A stretch of DNA of 64,000 nucleotides, taken from contig JAWKHI010000006.1 in assembly GCA_041394885.1 (NCBI GenBank), positions 62,001 through 126,000 on the forward strand. Direction: 5' to 3'. The notes under the pieces were generated by a model. The model made no database searches. It saw only the letters and a list, made by a program, of their open reading frames with translations, and was not told the origin of the DNA. The position numbers and the translations under genes were made by a program. Shown piece by piece: positions 29,959 to 38,352 of the stretch. The DNA is from DSOI01 sp041394885. Its GTDB lineage: Bacteria > Acidobacteriota > Terriglobia > Bryobacterales > Bryobacteraceae. How positions within the stretch are numbered: the stretch's first letter is position 1; the number at the start of each line of letters is the position of its first letter.

Positions 29959-29995
29959 ACTCGCCCTACTTGAACTCGCCCTACTTGAACTCGAG
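29951..29995. repeat. 15-bp tandem repeat, 3 copies, over the frr stop codon
   Basis: Three adjacent copies of CTACTTGAACTCGCC-type units occupy 29951-29965, 29966-29980 and 29981-29995, with one mismatch in the first and two in the last. Read on the minus strand the unit is the end of frr (codons Glu-Phe-Lys-stop plus Gly), so three in-frame stop codons stand 15 bp apart. The stop of the convergent ATC-hydrolase gene lies in the first copy. Confidence 0.9.
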
Positions 29996-30541
29996 GATTT
30001 CCTTTTCCTTCGCCTTGGCCGCCTGGTCCAGCCGCTGGATCTGCGCGTCGGTGAGTTTCTGCACTTCGTCGTGGGCCCGCCGGTCCTCATCCTCGCTGAT
30101 CGCCTTCTCCTTCAGCAGCTTCTTCACCGCGTCGTTGGCGTCCCGCCGGATGTTGCGCAGCGCCACACGATGATCCTCCGCCACATGGTGCAGATGCTTC
30201 ACCATGTCCTTCCGGCGCTCTTCCGTCAGCGGCGGGATTGGGATCCGGATCAGCTTGCCGTCGTTTTGCGGATTCAATCCCAGATCGGACGAACGGATCG
30301 CTTTTTCGATGGCGCCGATAACGGATGCGTCCCACGGCTGCACCGTGATCATGCTCGGCTCGGGCACATGCAATGTTCCCACCTGATTGATCGGAGTGGG
30401 AGTGCCGTAGTAATCCACCCGAATCGAGTCCAGCAGACTCATGTTCGCCCGCCCGGTGCGGATCGAAGCAATCGCATGCTGCATGTCCTCGATCACTTTT
30501 TCCATTCTAGCTTTTGCGTTTGTTTCGATTTCTTTGACCAT
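29981..30541 (-). CDS. frr: ribosome recycling factor
   Basis: 186 residues, normal length. RRF splits the post-termination ribosome together with EF-G. Family blocks are visible: IRTGRANMSLLDSIRVDYYG, TPINQVGTLHVPEPSMITVQ, PWDASVIGAIEKAIRSSDLG and LTEERRKDMVKHLHHVAED. It is the last gene of rplM-rpsI-rpsB-tsf-pyrH-frr, 23 bp after pyrH. The stop codon is repeated twice more downstream by a 15-bp tandem duplication. Confidence 0.98.
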   Translation of the reverse strand: MVKEIETNAKARMEKVIEDMQHAIASIRTGRANMSLLDSIRVDYYGTPTPINQVGTLHVPEPSMITVQPWDASVIGAIEKAIRSSDLGLNPQNDGKLIRIPIPPLTEERRKDMVKHLHHVAEDHRVALRNIRRDANDAVKKLLKEKAISEDEDRRAHDEVQKLTDAQIQRLDQAAKAKEKEILEFK

Positions 30542-30564
30542 TGAAGAACTCCCGAAACCGGATC

Positions 30565-31299
30565 TTAAGAGTGTGGCTGGGTGGCGGAAGCCTGGTGAAT
30601 CAGCGTTCCGACCTTTTCCCCCATCGCCATTCGCATTATATTCCCATGCGTGTTGAGATTGAAAACAAGGATCGGCATCTGATTGTCACGGCACATCGCC
30701 ACCGCCGACGCATCCATCACACGCAGTGACTTCGCCAGGATCTCGTCGTAGCTGACTTCCTCGTACCGCACCGCGTCGGCATGCGTCAGGGGATCCTTGT
30801 CGTAAACGCCATCGACACGGGTCGCCTTGGCCACCACTTGCGCGTGGATTTCCAACCCACGCAGCGTCGCCGCCGTATCGGTTGAGAAATAGGGGTTGGA
30901 TGTGCCCGCCGCGAATACCACGATGCGGCCCTTCTCCAGATGCCGGATCGCGCGGCGCCGGATGTAGGGCTCAGCCACCTGATGCATCTCGATGGCCGTC
31001 ATCACCCGCGTCGGCACGCCCTGCTTCTCGAGCGAGTCCTGCAGCGCCAACGCATTGATCACAGTGGCCAGCATCCCCATGTGATCCGCCGCTACCCGGT
31101 CCATGTTCCTGGCCGCTGCCGCCACGCCGCGAAAGAAGTTGCCGCCGCCCACCACCAGCCCGATCTGAACGCCCGCGCGGGATACGGCGCTGATTTCCGC
31201 CGCCAGTGCGTGAACCCGTTCCGCGTCCAGCCCAAGCTTGTTCTCCCCGGCCAATACCTCACCGGAGACCTTCAGCAGGATCCGTTCGTATTTCGCCAT
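30565..31299 (-). CDS. pyrH: uridylate kinase
   Basis: 244 residues. A hexameric amino-acid-kinase-fold enzyme that phosphorylates UMP to UDP with ATP. It shows LLKVSGEVLAG, GLVVGGGNFFRG, MGMLATVINALALQ, GRIVVFAAGTSNPYFSTDT with the conserved TDTAA turn, and KATRVDGVYDKDP. It lies 8 bp after tsf, in the conserved translation operon. The C-terminal tail (SATQPHS) is unconserved. Confidence 0.98.
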   Translation of the reverse strand: MAKYERILLKVSGEVLAGENKLGLDAERVHALAAEISAVSRAGVQIGLVVGGGNFFRGVAAAARNMDRVAADHMGMLATVINALALQDSLEKQGVPTRVMTAIEMHQVAEPYIRRRAIRHLEKGRIVVFAAGTSNPYFSTDTAATLRGLEIHAQVVAKATRVDGVYDKDPLTHADAVRYEEVSYDEILAKSLRVMDASAVAMCRDNQMPILVFNLNTHGNIMRMAMGEKVGTLIHQASATQPHS

Positions 31300-31307
31300 G
31301 CCGATCG

Positions 31308-31940
31308 CTATTCGGCGGCGGGCTCTTCGGCGGCAGCCGCGGCGGCCTCACCCACCTTGAACCGCACGAACCGTGCGATCTGCATGTTCTCCTGCATCGC
31401 CGAAATCTGCGACTTCAGCAACTGTTCCACCGTCATCGTATTGTCCTTGATGAACGGCTGGTCCACCAGGCACGTCTCTTCGAAGAACTTTGCCAGCCGG
31501 CCTTCCACGATCTTATCGATCACCTTGTCTGGCTTGCCTTCGTTCCGGGCTCGCTGCGCCGCGATCTCTTTTTCTTTCTCCAGCACCTCGGCCGGAACCT
31601 CTTCCCGCCGCAGATACTTCGGATCCGCCGCCGCCACCTGCATCGCCAGGTCCTTGACCAGGTCCTGAAACTTGTCGGTGCGCGACACGAAATCGGTCTC
31701 GCAGTTCACTTCGATCATCACGCCCAGTTGGCTGCCCGGATGGATATAGGTGCCGATGGCGCCCTGCCGCGCAGCCCGCGATTGGCGCTTGGCCGCCGAA
31801 GCGATCCCTTTCTTCCGCAGTACGACTTCCGCTTCCCCAAGGTCGCCCCCGGCCTCTTCCAGGGCCTTCTTGCAATCCATCATTCCAGCCCCGGTCTTGT
31901 CCCGGAGCTGCTTCACCTGTGCTGCACTGATCTCTGCCAT
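31308..31940 (-). CDS. tsf: elongation factor Ts
   Basis: 210 residues, the short form without the C-terminal coiled coil of E. coli EF-Ts. It recharges EF-Tu by exchanging GDP for GTP. The N-terminal UBA-like domain has VKQLRDKTGAGMMDCKKALE. The core keeps the TDFV stretch in EVNCETDFVSRTDKF, whose Asp-Phe pair reaches the EF-Tu magnesium site. The tail is Ala/Glu-rich (EAAAAAAEEPAAE). It stands between rpsB and pyrH, as is common. Confidence 0.97.
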   Translation of the reverse strand: MAEISAAQVKQLRDKTGAGMMDCKKALEEAGGDLGEAEVVLRKKGIASAAKRQSRAARQGAIGTYIHPGSQLGVMIEVNCETDFVSRTDKFQDLVKDLAMQVAAADPKYLRREEVPAEVLEKEKEIAAQRARNEGKPDKVIDKIVEGRLAKFFEETCLVDQPFIKDNTMTVEQLLKSQISAMQENMQIARFVRFKVGEAAAAAAEEPAAE

Positions 31941-32012
31941 GACACTCCTGCCTTGTCGAAATGGGGCGCCGCGCGGGGCACCCTGGATTCAGACCCGTCC
32001 GGACGCGAGGGC

Positions 32013-32876
32013 TTAGTCCTCGAGCGCCTCCATCTGGGCTTTCTTCGGAATATTGAGATTCGAGAGATCTTCTTCGATCAGGCTCTCGCTCATCAGCTTC
32101 TCCGCGTATTGCGGCTCGAAGTACTGGCTGTACTCCGAGGATTCTTCGATGCCGGCTTCTTCGGTCACCACCGCCGTGAAGTCGTGCTCGGTCGCCAGGG
32201 CGCGACCCTCCACGCAGGCTTCGGCAATCTTGTTGGTGAACAGGCGGATCGCACGCAACGCGTCGTCGTTGCCCGGGATCACGTAGTCGACGAATTCCGG
32301 ATCGCAGTTGGTGTCCACGATCGCGACAACCGGGATACCCAGCTTCCTCGCCTCAGACACCGCGATCGATTCCTTGTTCGAGTCGATCACGAACAAAATG
32401 TCGGGCAGCGAAGGCATGTCGCGAATGCCGGCCAGGTTCGCTTGCAGATGCTTCCGCTCGCGTTCCAGACGGCCTACTTCCTTCTTGCTGCGCCCTTCCC
32501 ATTGGCTCTCGATCGCCAGCGAATCCAGTTCCTTCAGCCGCTTGATCGAGCGCTGCACGGTCGTGAAGTTGGTCAGCAGTCCGCCCAGCCACCGCTGGTT
32601 GACGTAGTACATGGCGCACCGGCTCGCTTCTTCAGCCACCGCTTCCTGCGCTTGGCGTTTGGTGCCTACGAACATCACCGTCTTGCCCTGGGACGCCTGC
32701 TCGGCCACGAATCGCATCGCGTCCTTGAATAGCTTCAAGGTCTTCTGCAGATCGATAATGTAGATCCCGTTGCGTTCGCCAAAGATGTACTCTTTCATCT
32801 TTGGATTCCAGCGCTTGGTCTGGTGCCCGAAGTGAACGCCCGCTTCGAGCAATTCTTTCATCGAAATCGATGGCAA
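32013..32876 (-). CDS. rpsB: 30S ribosomal protein S2
   Basis: 287 residues. Clear S2 sequence: MKELLEAGVHFGHQTKRWNP in the start region, IYIIDLQKTL, RWLGGLLTNFTTV, SLPDILFVIDSNKESIAVSE and NCDPEFVDYVIPGNDDALRA in blocks. The C-terminal extension (about 45 residues, acidic, ending PKKAQMEALED) is longer than in E. coli. A gap of 72 bp to tsf and about 110 bp to rpsI leaves room for an internal promoter or leader for S2 autoregulation, but none is obvious. Confidence 0.98.
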   Translation of the reverse strand: MPSISMKELLEAGVHFGHQTKRWNPKMKEYIFGERNGIYIIDLQKTLKLFKDAMRFVAEQASQGKTVMFVGTKRQAQEAVAEEASRCAMYYVNQRWLGGLLTNFTTVQRSIKRLKELDSLAIESQWEGRSKKEVGRLERERKHLQANLAGIRDMPSLPDILFVIDSNKESIAVSEARKLGIPVVAIVDTNCDPEFVDYVIPGNDDALRAIRLFTNKIAEACVEGRALATEHDFTAVVTEEAGIEESSEYSQYFEPQYAEKLMSESLIEEDLSNLNIPKKAQMEALED

Positions 32877-32985
32877 ATTGCCTCCTTGTTCGGGTTACGA
32901 GGTTAGGGGGTGCGCGACCGGCCCGCGGTCCAAAGCGAGATTTGCGGGCCGGCGCAGAGGTTGAACTTTGTCGGCAAGACGTCGC

Positions 32986-33381
32986 TTAGCGCTTGGAGAA
33001 CTGGAAGCGCTTGCGCGCGCCCTTCTGCCCGTACTTCTTGCGTTCGTGCTGACGCGGATCCCGCGTCAGGAATCCCAGCTCCTTCAACCGCGGACGCAGT
33101 TCCGCATTGAAGTCTACCAGCGCGCGCGCAATGCCCAGACGCATCGCACCCGCCTGGCCCGCCGTGCCCCCGCCGTGGGCCGTGATCAACACGTCGAATT
33201 TGTCCGCGGTATCGGTGGCCACTAGCGGTTGACGAACCATGCTCCGCGCCGAATCCAACGCGAAGTACTGTTCGAACGGCCGGTGGTTGATTGTGATGTT
33301 GCCCTGGCCAGGGCGCAAAAACACCCGCGCCACCGCTCTCTTGCGGCGGCCCGTTCCCAGATTCTGAACTAATGCTGGCAC
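32986..33381 (-). CDS. rpsI: 30S ribosomal protein S9
   Basis: 131 residues. It shows GTGRRKRAVARVFLRPGQG, PFEQYFALDS, AHGGGTAGQAGAMRLGIARA and the basic C-terminus KRFQFSKR, whose final Lys-Arg reaches toward the P-site tRNA. It follows rplM by 35 bp, the universal L13-S9 pair. Confidence 0.98.
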   Translation of the reverse strand: MPALVQNLGTGRRKRAVARVFLRPGQGNITINHRPFEQYFALDSARSMVRQPLVATDTADKFDVLITAHGGGTAGQAGAMRLGIARALVDFNAELRPRLKELGFLTRDPRQHERKKYGQKGARKRFQFSKR

Positions 33382-33416
33382 TCGATGACCAACTCCTTGC
33401 TGCTTTGACTTCTTCG

Positions 33417-33851
33417 TTAACCCTGGATTTCGAGCGCAGCGGGCTGCTGCGCCGAGTGCGGGTGCTTGTTCCCCGCGTATACCTTCAGCTTGCGGTACAT
33501 CTGCTTGCCCAACTTCGTCTTGGGCAGCATCCCCGCCACCGCGAATTCCACCAGCCGGATCGGATGCGTGGCGCGCAACCGGAACGCCGCCACTTCCTTC
33601 AATCCGCCAGGATACCCGCTGTGGCGCCGGTACATCTTGTCCCGTTCCTTGTTCCCGGTCAGCTTCACCTTTTCCGCGTTCACCACGATCACATGATCTC
33701 CCGTATCCAAAAACGGGGTGAACGTCGGCTTGTTCTTGCCCATCAGGAGGCGTGCAACCTCAGAGGCAAGACGGCCTAGCACCATTCCATTGGCATCAAT
33801 TACATGCCACTTACGCACAATCGCATTCGCCGAAGGGACAAGGGTTTTCAT
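33417..33851 (-). CDS. rplM: 50S ribosomal protein L13
   Basis: 144 residues. It shows WHVIDANGMVLGRLASEVAR, LMGKNKPTFTPFLDTGDHV, VNAEKVKLTGNKERDKMYRR, HSGYPGG and MLPKTKLGKQMYRKLKVYAG. It is the first gene of the ribosomal group that runs through frr. It starts 32 bp after the cobalamin-binding protein gene on the same strand; a likely own promoter lies in that gene's 3' end. Confidence 0.98.
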   Translation of the reverse strand: MKTLVPSANAIVRKWHVIDANGMVLGRLASEVARLLMGKNKPTFTPFLDTGDHVIVVNAEKVKLTGNKERDKMYRRHSGYPGGLKEVAAFRLRATHPIRLVEFAVAGMLPKTKLGKQMYRKLKVYAGNKHPHSAQQPAALEIQG

Positions 33852-33883
33852 AGGACAGAAGACTCCCCGGAAGGGATTACAAT

Positions 33884-34807
33884 CTATGAGCTTAGCCGAT
33901 GGAACGCGGCCGTGTCAAATGCGGACTCCTTCTCCTCGTCCCAGTCCGCCCATAGGGAAAAGATCCTCCCCAGGATCTCCACCGAATCAGCCAACCGCGG
34001 ACCCGGCCGGTTGAAGTACGCATTTCCATCCACCAAATAGACCTGCCCCTGGCGGACCGCGGTCAGTTCCCTCCACCCCTCGCGTCCCGTCAATGACCGG
34101 ATGTCCCGCCGCGTCGCCGCAATGTCGAATCCGCACGGCATCACCAAGATCACATCCGGATCGGCCGAACGCAGCGAATCCCACGTCATGTACGGCGAGT
34201 GCTCTCCCGCGCGCGTGAACAGATTCTCGCCCCCGGCTAGCTCCACCAGTTCCGGCACCCAGTTGCCCGCCGGCATCAGCGGATCCATCCACTCGATGCA
34301 GGCCACCCTCGGACGTTTCTCACCGGTCGTCCCGCCCGCCGCCATGCGCTCCTGCATGCGCGCAATCAGCCGCTCGCCAGCCCGCACGGCATCGAAGGCA
34401 GACGCCACTTTCCGAATATCGCCCCAGACGTCGGCGAGCGAGTTCGGCTCCAGGCTGACCACCGCCGGATTGCTTGGAAATCGATCGCCCAGCGCCCGCT
34501 CCACGTCCTCGCGGCTCACCGCGCACACCCGGCAGTGTGATTGCGTGACGATGTGCGTCGGCGCAAGCCCCGCCAGAACGTCATCGAAAACCTCGTAGAC
34601 GCTCCCGGCCTCGGCCAGGGTCGCTCGAACCAGACGGTCGATCTCGCCGCTCGAACCATCCACGGCGAACTTCGGGCGTGTGCAAACGGGCAGACCGGAC
34701 ACGGCCGCCGGATAGTCGCATTCGTGAGACCGGCCCACCTGGAACCGGCCCAGTCCCAGGGCATGCACGATTTCCGTGGCACTCGCAATCAGGGAGACGA
34801 TCCGCAC
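33884..34807 (-). CDS. cobalamin-binding protein (BtuF-like periplasmic-binding fold)
   Basis: 307 residues of the BtuF/FhuD-type helical-backbone binding fold: MRIVSLIASATEIVHALGLG, VGRSHECDYPAAV, DSLRSADPDVILVMPCGFD and NRPGPRLADSVEILGRI. There is no signal peptide or lipobox, the same as in a known group of cytosolic 'cobalamin-binding proteins' related to BtuF. No permease or ATPase gene is near. It might be cytosolic, or exported by other means. No B12 riboswitch is possible upstream, since the DUF1080 gene ends 7 bp away. It is followed by rplM. Confidence 0.8.
   Translation of the reverse strand: MRIVSLIASATEIVHALGLGRFQVGRSHECDYPAAVSGLPVCTRPKFAVDGSSGEIDRLVRATLAEAGSVYEVFDDVLAGLAPTHIVTQSHCRVCAVSREDVERALGDRFPSNPAVVSLEPNSLADVWGDIRKVASAFDAVRAGERLIARMQERMAAGGTTGEKRPRVACIEWMDPLMPAGNWVPELVELAGGENLFTRAGEHSPYMTWDSLRSADPDVILVMPCGFDIAATRRDIRSLTGREGWRELTAVRQGQVYLVDGNAYFNRPGPRLADSVEILGRIFSLWADWDEEKESAFDTAAFHRLSS
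33889..33918 (-). promoter_or_regulatory. probable promoter of the rplM-rpsI operon
   Basis: On the minus strand a perfect TTGACA (33918-33913) and TAAGCT (33894-33889) are separated by 18 bp, about 40 bp before the rplM ATG and inside the 3' end of the upstream gene. The -35 is perfect; the -10 is weak, and an alternative TAGATT a few bases downstream could serve. Confidence 0.45.
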
Positions 34808-34814
34808 CCGCCCG

Positions 34815-35534
34815 CTACTCCAGCGGCCGCAGCCACACGTTCCGGAACCGCATCACCGTTCGCGGAGCATTCGGAAACCCGCTGTGGTCCTGCAGCAGGA
34901 TCGGCCCGGGTGTACACCCTTTCCCCAACTTCTCACTCGCATCGATGGAAACGTGGTCCTGCACCAGTATCCCGTTCAAAAAAGCCGTCACTGTCGCCTT
35001 CGTCACCACATTCCCACTCGCGTCGCACTTCGGACCGTGAAACACAATGTCGTAACTCTGCCATTCCCCCGGCCGCCGGGCGGCATTCACCAGCGGCGGA
35101 GCCTGCCCGTACAACGCCCCCAGGTGCCCGTGCGCGTACGTCGAATTGCGGTACGAGTCCAGGATCTGAAGCTCATATCGGCCATGGAGGTACAGCCCGC
35201 TGTTGCCGCGCAGTTGGCCCTTCTGCTCGGGCATGCTCGGCGTCGCAAACTCCAAATGAATCTGCGCGTTTTGGAACTCATGCTTGGTCCGGATGTCGCC
35301 GGCCCCGCTCGCGCACTCCATCACCCCGCCTTCCACTTCACATCCAGCCGGCGCGCCCGACGGCCCGATCCACCCCTCCACACTCCCGGAATTCAACAGG
35401 ACGATCGCGTCTGACGGCGCGGGCCCCGGCCCGCCGCCGGGAGAAATCACACGCGGTTCCCCGTCTTGCGCAACCGCCGCGGCCAACAGCATCCCAGCCG
35501 TACCGATCAGACGAAAGATCATTGTAGTCAACAT
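34815..35534 (-). CDS. exported DUF1080 (3-keto-disaccharide hydrolase-like) protein
   Basis: 239 residues from the ATG at 35534 (a second ATG at 35522 is also possible; the frame is open to 35585). A signal peptide ends near AAAVAQD. The remainder is one concanavalin-like beta-sandwich of the DUF1080 family, with NSGLYLHGRYELQILDSY, GALYGQAPP, GEWQSYDIVFHGPK, VTAFLNGILVQDH and GPILLQDHSG, all typical. Family members bind or cleave (3-keto-)glucosides in the periplasm. It is followed after 7 bp by the cobalamin-binding protein and preceded by a structured intergenic stretch. Confidence 0.85.
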   Translation of the reverse strand: MLTTMIFRLIGTAGMLLAAAVAQDGEPRVISPGGGPGPAPSDAIVLLNSGSVEGWIGPSGAPAGCEVEGGVMECASGAGDIRTKHEFQNAQIHLEFATPSMPEQKGQLRGNSGLYLHGRYELQILDSYRNSTYAHGHLGALYGQAPPLVNAARRPGEWQSYDIVFHGPKCDASGNVVTKATVTAFLNGILVQDHVSIDASEKLGKGCTPGPILLQDHSGFPNAPRTVMRFRNVWLRPLE

Positions 35535-35616
35535 GATAGCAGATCTGCGCCCCCTCACGACCCGCGACCAGAGGTCTCGTGGCAAAAAATTTATGTAAAA
35601 TAAATTATCCCGGTAC

Positions 35617-35714
35617 TTGACACAAAGGGGGTACTTCGTTGAATATGTTGAAAACGATTACAGGCGGACCGCTGGGCTTGGGCGGCCCATTTCCTCCGAG
35701 GCGCGTCCGCCTGT
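35617..35714 (+). other. promoter-like element and long hairpin between DUF1080 and lacI genes
   Basis: The gap between the two minus-strand genes holds, on the plus strand, a perfect TTGACA (35617-35622) and GAATAT (35641-35646) 18 bp apart. Further on is a perfect 10-bp inverted repeat ACAGGCGGAC / GTCCGCCTGT (35660-35669 and 35705-35714) closing a GC-rich loop that can fold again. It could be a small RNA antisense to the lacI 3' end, or simply the lacI terminator. No U-tract is seen on either strand. Confidence 0.3.
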
Positions 35715-35736
35715 ATCCCCTCATCCTAGCTGCTTT

Positions 35737-36786
35737 CTACCAATCCCATTGCGCTCCGCACGATGCTCGTACGATCAGTTGCGTCGCGAATTCTTCCACC
35801 ACCACTTCGCCTTCCGGTTCTGCCATCCGCCGCAGCAGCAATCGCGCCGCGCGACGGCCCATTTCCCTCGTGTCATAGGCCACCACCGTCAACGATGGCC
35901 GCAGTGACGCCGCCCAGGGCAAGTCGTCGAAGCCCACCAGCGCCACCTGTCTCGGAATGTCCAAACGCCGCTCGTGGATCGCTTGCAGAGCCCCCAGCGT
36001 CAACATATTGCCCCCCGTGAATACCGCTGTAGGCGGGTTCGGCCGGTCCAGCAACGCTCCCGCCTCCCGGTAGGACCATTCCTGCTTCCAGTCTCCGATC
36101 GCGATCAGATCCTCGGGAACCTTTCGCCCACGCTCGGCGAACGCAGCCCTGTATCCCGCCAAACGCTCCCTTCCCGTGCTCGACGCCATCGGGCCTAGCA
36201 GCAGCGCAATCCGCTCATGTCCCAAATCGAGCAGGTGCTTCACACCTCGGCAAGCGCCCTCGAAACTGGCCACGCACACCGTGTCCACCGCCAGATCGTC
36301 GGGCTTCCTCGTCAATGCCACCGATGCAACAGACCCCTCGATCATTTCCCGGTACAACCGGCTGGGGGCCACACTCGGGGTAAAGATCAGCCCCGCTACA
36401 CCTTCTCCGCAAAGCGTCTCGAGCATCACCTGCTCCCGTTTCGGAGAGTCCTGGTAGTGGGCCAACAACAGACAGTAGTCGGCGGGCAGCAGTATGTCTT
36501 CGATCCCGCAGATAACCGTACTGAAGTATGGGTTCTCGATATCCGGAATGACGACCCCTACCGTGCGCGACTCCCGCCAACGCAAGCTCCGCGCCACACG
36601 ATTCGGCTTGTAGTTCAACTCCCGCGCCGCCGCCTGGACCTTCGCCGCCCGTTCCTCACTCACCGAATCTGGGCTCGTCAGGGCACGCGAAACCGTTGCC
36701 GTTGACACTCCCGCCAACTCCGCCACATCCTTAATTGTTACGACCGGTCTTGGTGACCCGGCCGTCGTACGCCTCCGACGGGGCAT
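35737..36786 (-). CDS. LacI family transcriptional regulator
   Basis: 349 residues. The N-terminal helix-turn-helix is TIKDVAELAGVSTATVSRAL (about residues 17-36) with the hinge helix KPNRVARSLRWRES. A periplasmic-binding-like effector domain follows (VGVVIPDIENPYFSTVICGI, HLLDLGHERIALLLG, AVFTGGNMLTLGALQAIHE, VALVGFDDLPWAASLRPSLT, some cut here). It probably represses sugar-use genes and is released by a sugar. Its own promoter lies directly upstream. The quinoprotein gene upstream and the DUF1080 gene downstream share the strand. The AAACGTTT-type palindrome at 10951 is a possible distant target. Confidence 0.93.
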   Translation of the reverse strand: MPRRRRTTAGSPRPVVTIKDVAELAGVSTATVSRALTSPDSVSEERAAKVQAAARELNYKPNRVARSLRWRESRTVGVVIPDIENPYFSTVICGIEDILLPADYCLLLAHYQDSPKREQVMLETLCGEGVAGLIFTPSVAPSRLYREMIEGSVASVALTRKPDDLAVDTVCVASFEGACRGVKHLLDLGHERIALLLGPMASSTGRERLAGYRAAFAERGRKVPEDLIAIGDWKQEWSYREAGALLDRPNPPTAVFTGGNMLTLGALQAIHERRLDIPRQVALVGFDDLPWAASLRPSLTVVAYDTREMGRRAARLLLRRMAEPEGEVVVEEFATQLIVRASCGAQWDW

Positions 36787-36793
36787 TAGGTAA

Positions 36794-36822
36794 ATGTTAA
36801 GTGATTACCCTGCTGAAGTCAA
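36794..36822 (-). promoter_or_regulatory. sigma70-type promoter of the lacI-type gene
   Basis: On the minus strand TTGACT (36822-36817) and TAACAT (36799-36794) are separated by 17 bp. The -10 box ends only 7 bases before the ATG at 36786, so the message would be leaderless or nearly so. The region is AT-rich. Confidence 0.6.
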
Positions 36823-36841
36823 AAGTAGACTAAAAGTAAAT

Positions 36842-38338
36842 TCACTCTTTCGCTCTTGCTTTTAGGCTCCCAAAGCAGTAGAGCGCGCTGCGCGTCCGCA
36901 AATAGATTCGATCGTCGAGGAGCGCCGGCGTAGCGAAACACTCCTCTTCCATATCATTCACAGATAGAATCTCCCAGTCCGCTCCGGCCCGCACCACCGT
37001 GGCCTTCCCCTCTTGGCTGATCAGAAATACCTTGCCCGCGCCCGCAACCGGCGATGAATAGTAGGTGCCCAGCGCGCCCGTCAACCGGCCCTGCTTGAGG
37101 ATTCGGCCCGATGCCGCGTCCAGGCTGCTCAAGATGCCGCCGTCTTTCACTAAGTAAAGAATATTCATGTAGATAAGCGGAGACGGCACATTCGGCAGGA
37201 ACTTTTGCATCCGCCATTGCACCGACGGCGAGTTCGTCAGATCCCCTTTCCCCTCTGGACGCACCGCGATTAGCACGTTACGCGACGCCCGCCGCGCCCG
37301 ATAATTCTCCCATTCCTGCTCGTTTACAAGTGTATCGGCGTTCAGATCGATGTTGATAAATGCCCTCTGTCCACGAGCTTCCGCCGAATACTCCTGCGCC
37401 GTCAGCAGTCCGTCTCCGTTTTTGTCCCGTTCGGCAATCGTTTCCGCAAACGACGGTGTCTCGGTCGGAGCCTCCGCCTCGCCGCCCCCTTCCCACCAAT
37501 GCGCGTAGATCAATCCGTCGTGGACGATCGGCGTCGACTTGGGCTGCCACGACATCCCGCGGATCCACCACAGCTTCTCGCCCGTTTCCGCCGAGTAGCT
37601 CGTCAGGTAGTACGCCCCAGGCACCACGATTTGGTCTCCGCCTGTCGGCGATCGATACAGCAGCGGCGTCGAGTAAGACCTTGTCACTTCCGGACGAGGC
37701 GTCCTCCACACCTCTCTGCCCGTATCGCGCCGAACCGCCAGCAGGTACGAATCGGTGTCCTGATCGCAAAGCATCACCACCAGATCCCCCGCCAGGATCG
37801 GCGACGACCCGTGCCCGTTCACGTTGTTGAACGGTCCCAGCGGGACCCGCCACTGCTCCTTCCCCTCGAAGTCATACGCCAGCAATCCAAAATCCCCGAA
37901 AAATACGTAAACCCGGGACTCATCCACAACCGGACTCGGCGACGCCGGTGAATTGGTCGGCTGAAACCGCTCGAGTCGCGGGCGCGGAACCTCACGCCTC
38001 CACAGCACACGCCCGTCGGAACGCCGCAGGCAATACGTGTACAGCTTCCCACCCTTGTCCACGATCTTGTCCCGACCCGCATCGGCGCTGCTGCCCCCCT
38101 CCGCCGCCGTCAAAAAAATGCGGTCCCCAACCACGATCGGAGACGAGTGTCCCGGCGGCAGTTCCGTCTTCCAGACCACGTTCTTGTTCGGCCCGAACTC
38201 CGAGGGAAGGTCGCTGGTTCGCACTGCCACGCCCGCACCGTCGGACCCACGAAATCGCGGCCAATCCTCCCCAGCCAAAGAGAAGGCGCCGGTAAGAAAA
38301 ACGAGGAGCGTACACGCCCCGCGCGAACAAAAAAGCAT
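36842..38338 (-). CDS. exported PQQ-like beta-propeller protein with inserted EF-hands
   Basis: 498 residues. The signal peptide ends near residue 23 (LLVFLTGAFSLAGE). The DWPRFRGSDGAGVA opening and the repeated tryptophan-docking blades (GRVLWRREVP, GKEQWRVPLG, GREVWRTPRP, GEKLWWIRGM) belong to the PQQ/BamB-like eight-bladed propeller family. Between the blades, at about residues 290-330, lie two EF-hand loops: DKNGDGLLTAQEY, which is canonical, and DLNADTLVNEQEW, which lacks the usual Gly. Such proteins are common in Planctomycetes and Acidobacteria; whether they bind PQQ is unclear. It follows holB by 14 bp. Confidence 0.85.
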   Translation of the reverse strand: MLFCSRGACTLLVFLTGAFSLAGEDWPRFRGSDGAGVAVRTSDLPSEFGPNKNVVWKTELPPGHSSPIVVGDRIFLTAAEGGSSADAGRDKIVDKGGKLYTYCLRRSDGRVLWRREVPRPRLERFQPTNSPASPSPVVDESRVYVFFGDFGLLAYDFEGKEQWRVPLGPFNNVNGHGSSPILAGDLVVMLCDQDTDSYLLAVRRDTGREVWRTPRPEVTRSYSTPLLYRSPTGGDQIVVPGAYYLTSYSAETGEKLWWIRGMSWQPKSTPIVHDGLIYAHWWEGGGEAEAPTETPSFAETIAERDKNGDGLLTAQEYSAEARGQRAFINIDLNADTLVNEQEWENYRARRASRNVLIAVRPEGKGDLTNSPSVQWRMQKFLPNVPSPLIYMNILYLVKDGGILSSLDAASGRILKQGRLTGALGTYYSSPVAGAGKVFLISQEGKATVVRAGADWEILSVNDMEEECFATPALLDDRIYLRTRSALYCFGSLKARAKE

Positions 38339-38352
38339 GACGCCAGTATACG

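Noticed and set aside
34808..34814. Cobalamin riboswitch before the cobalamin-binding protein gene
   Set aside because: Only 7 bp separate it from the preceding gene, so there is no room for a riboswitch.
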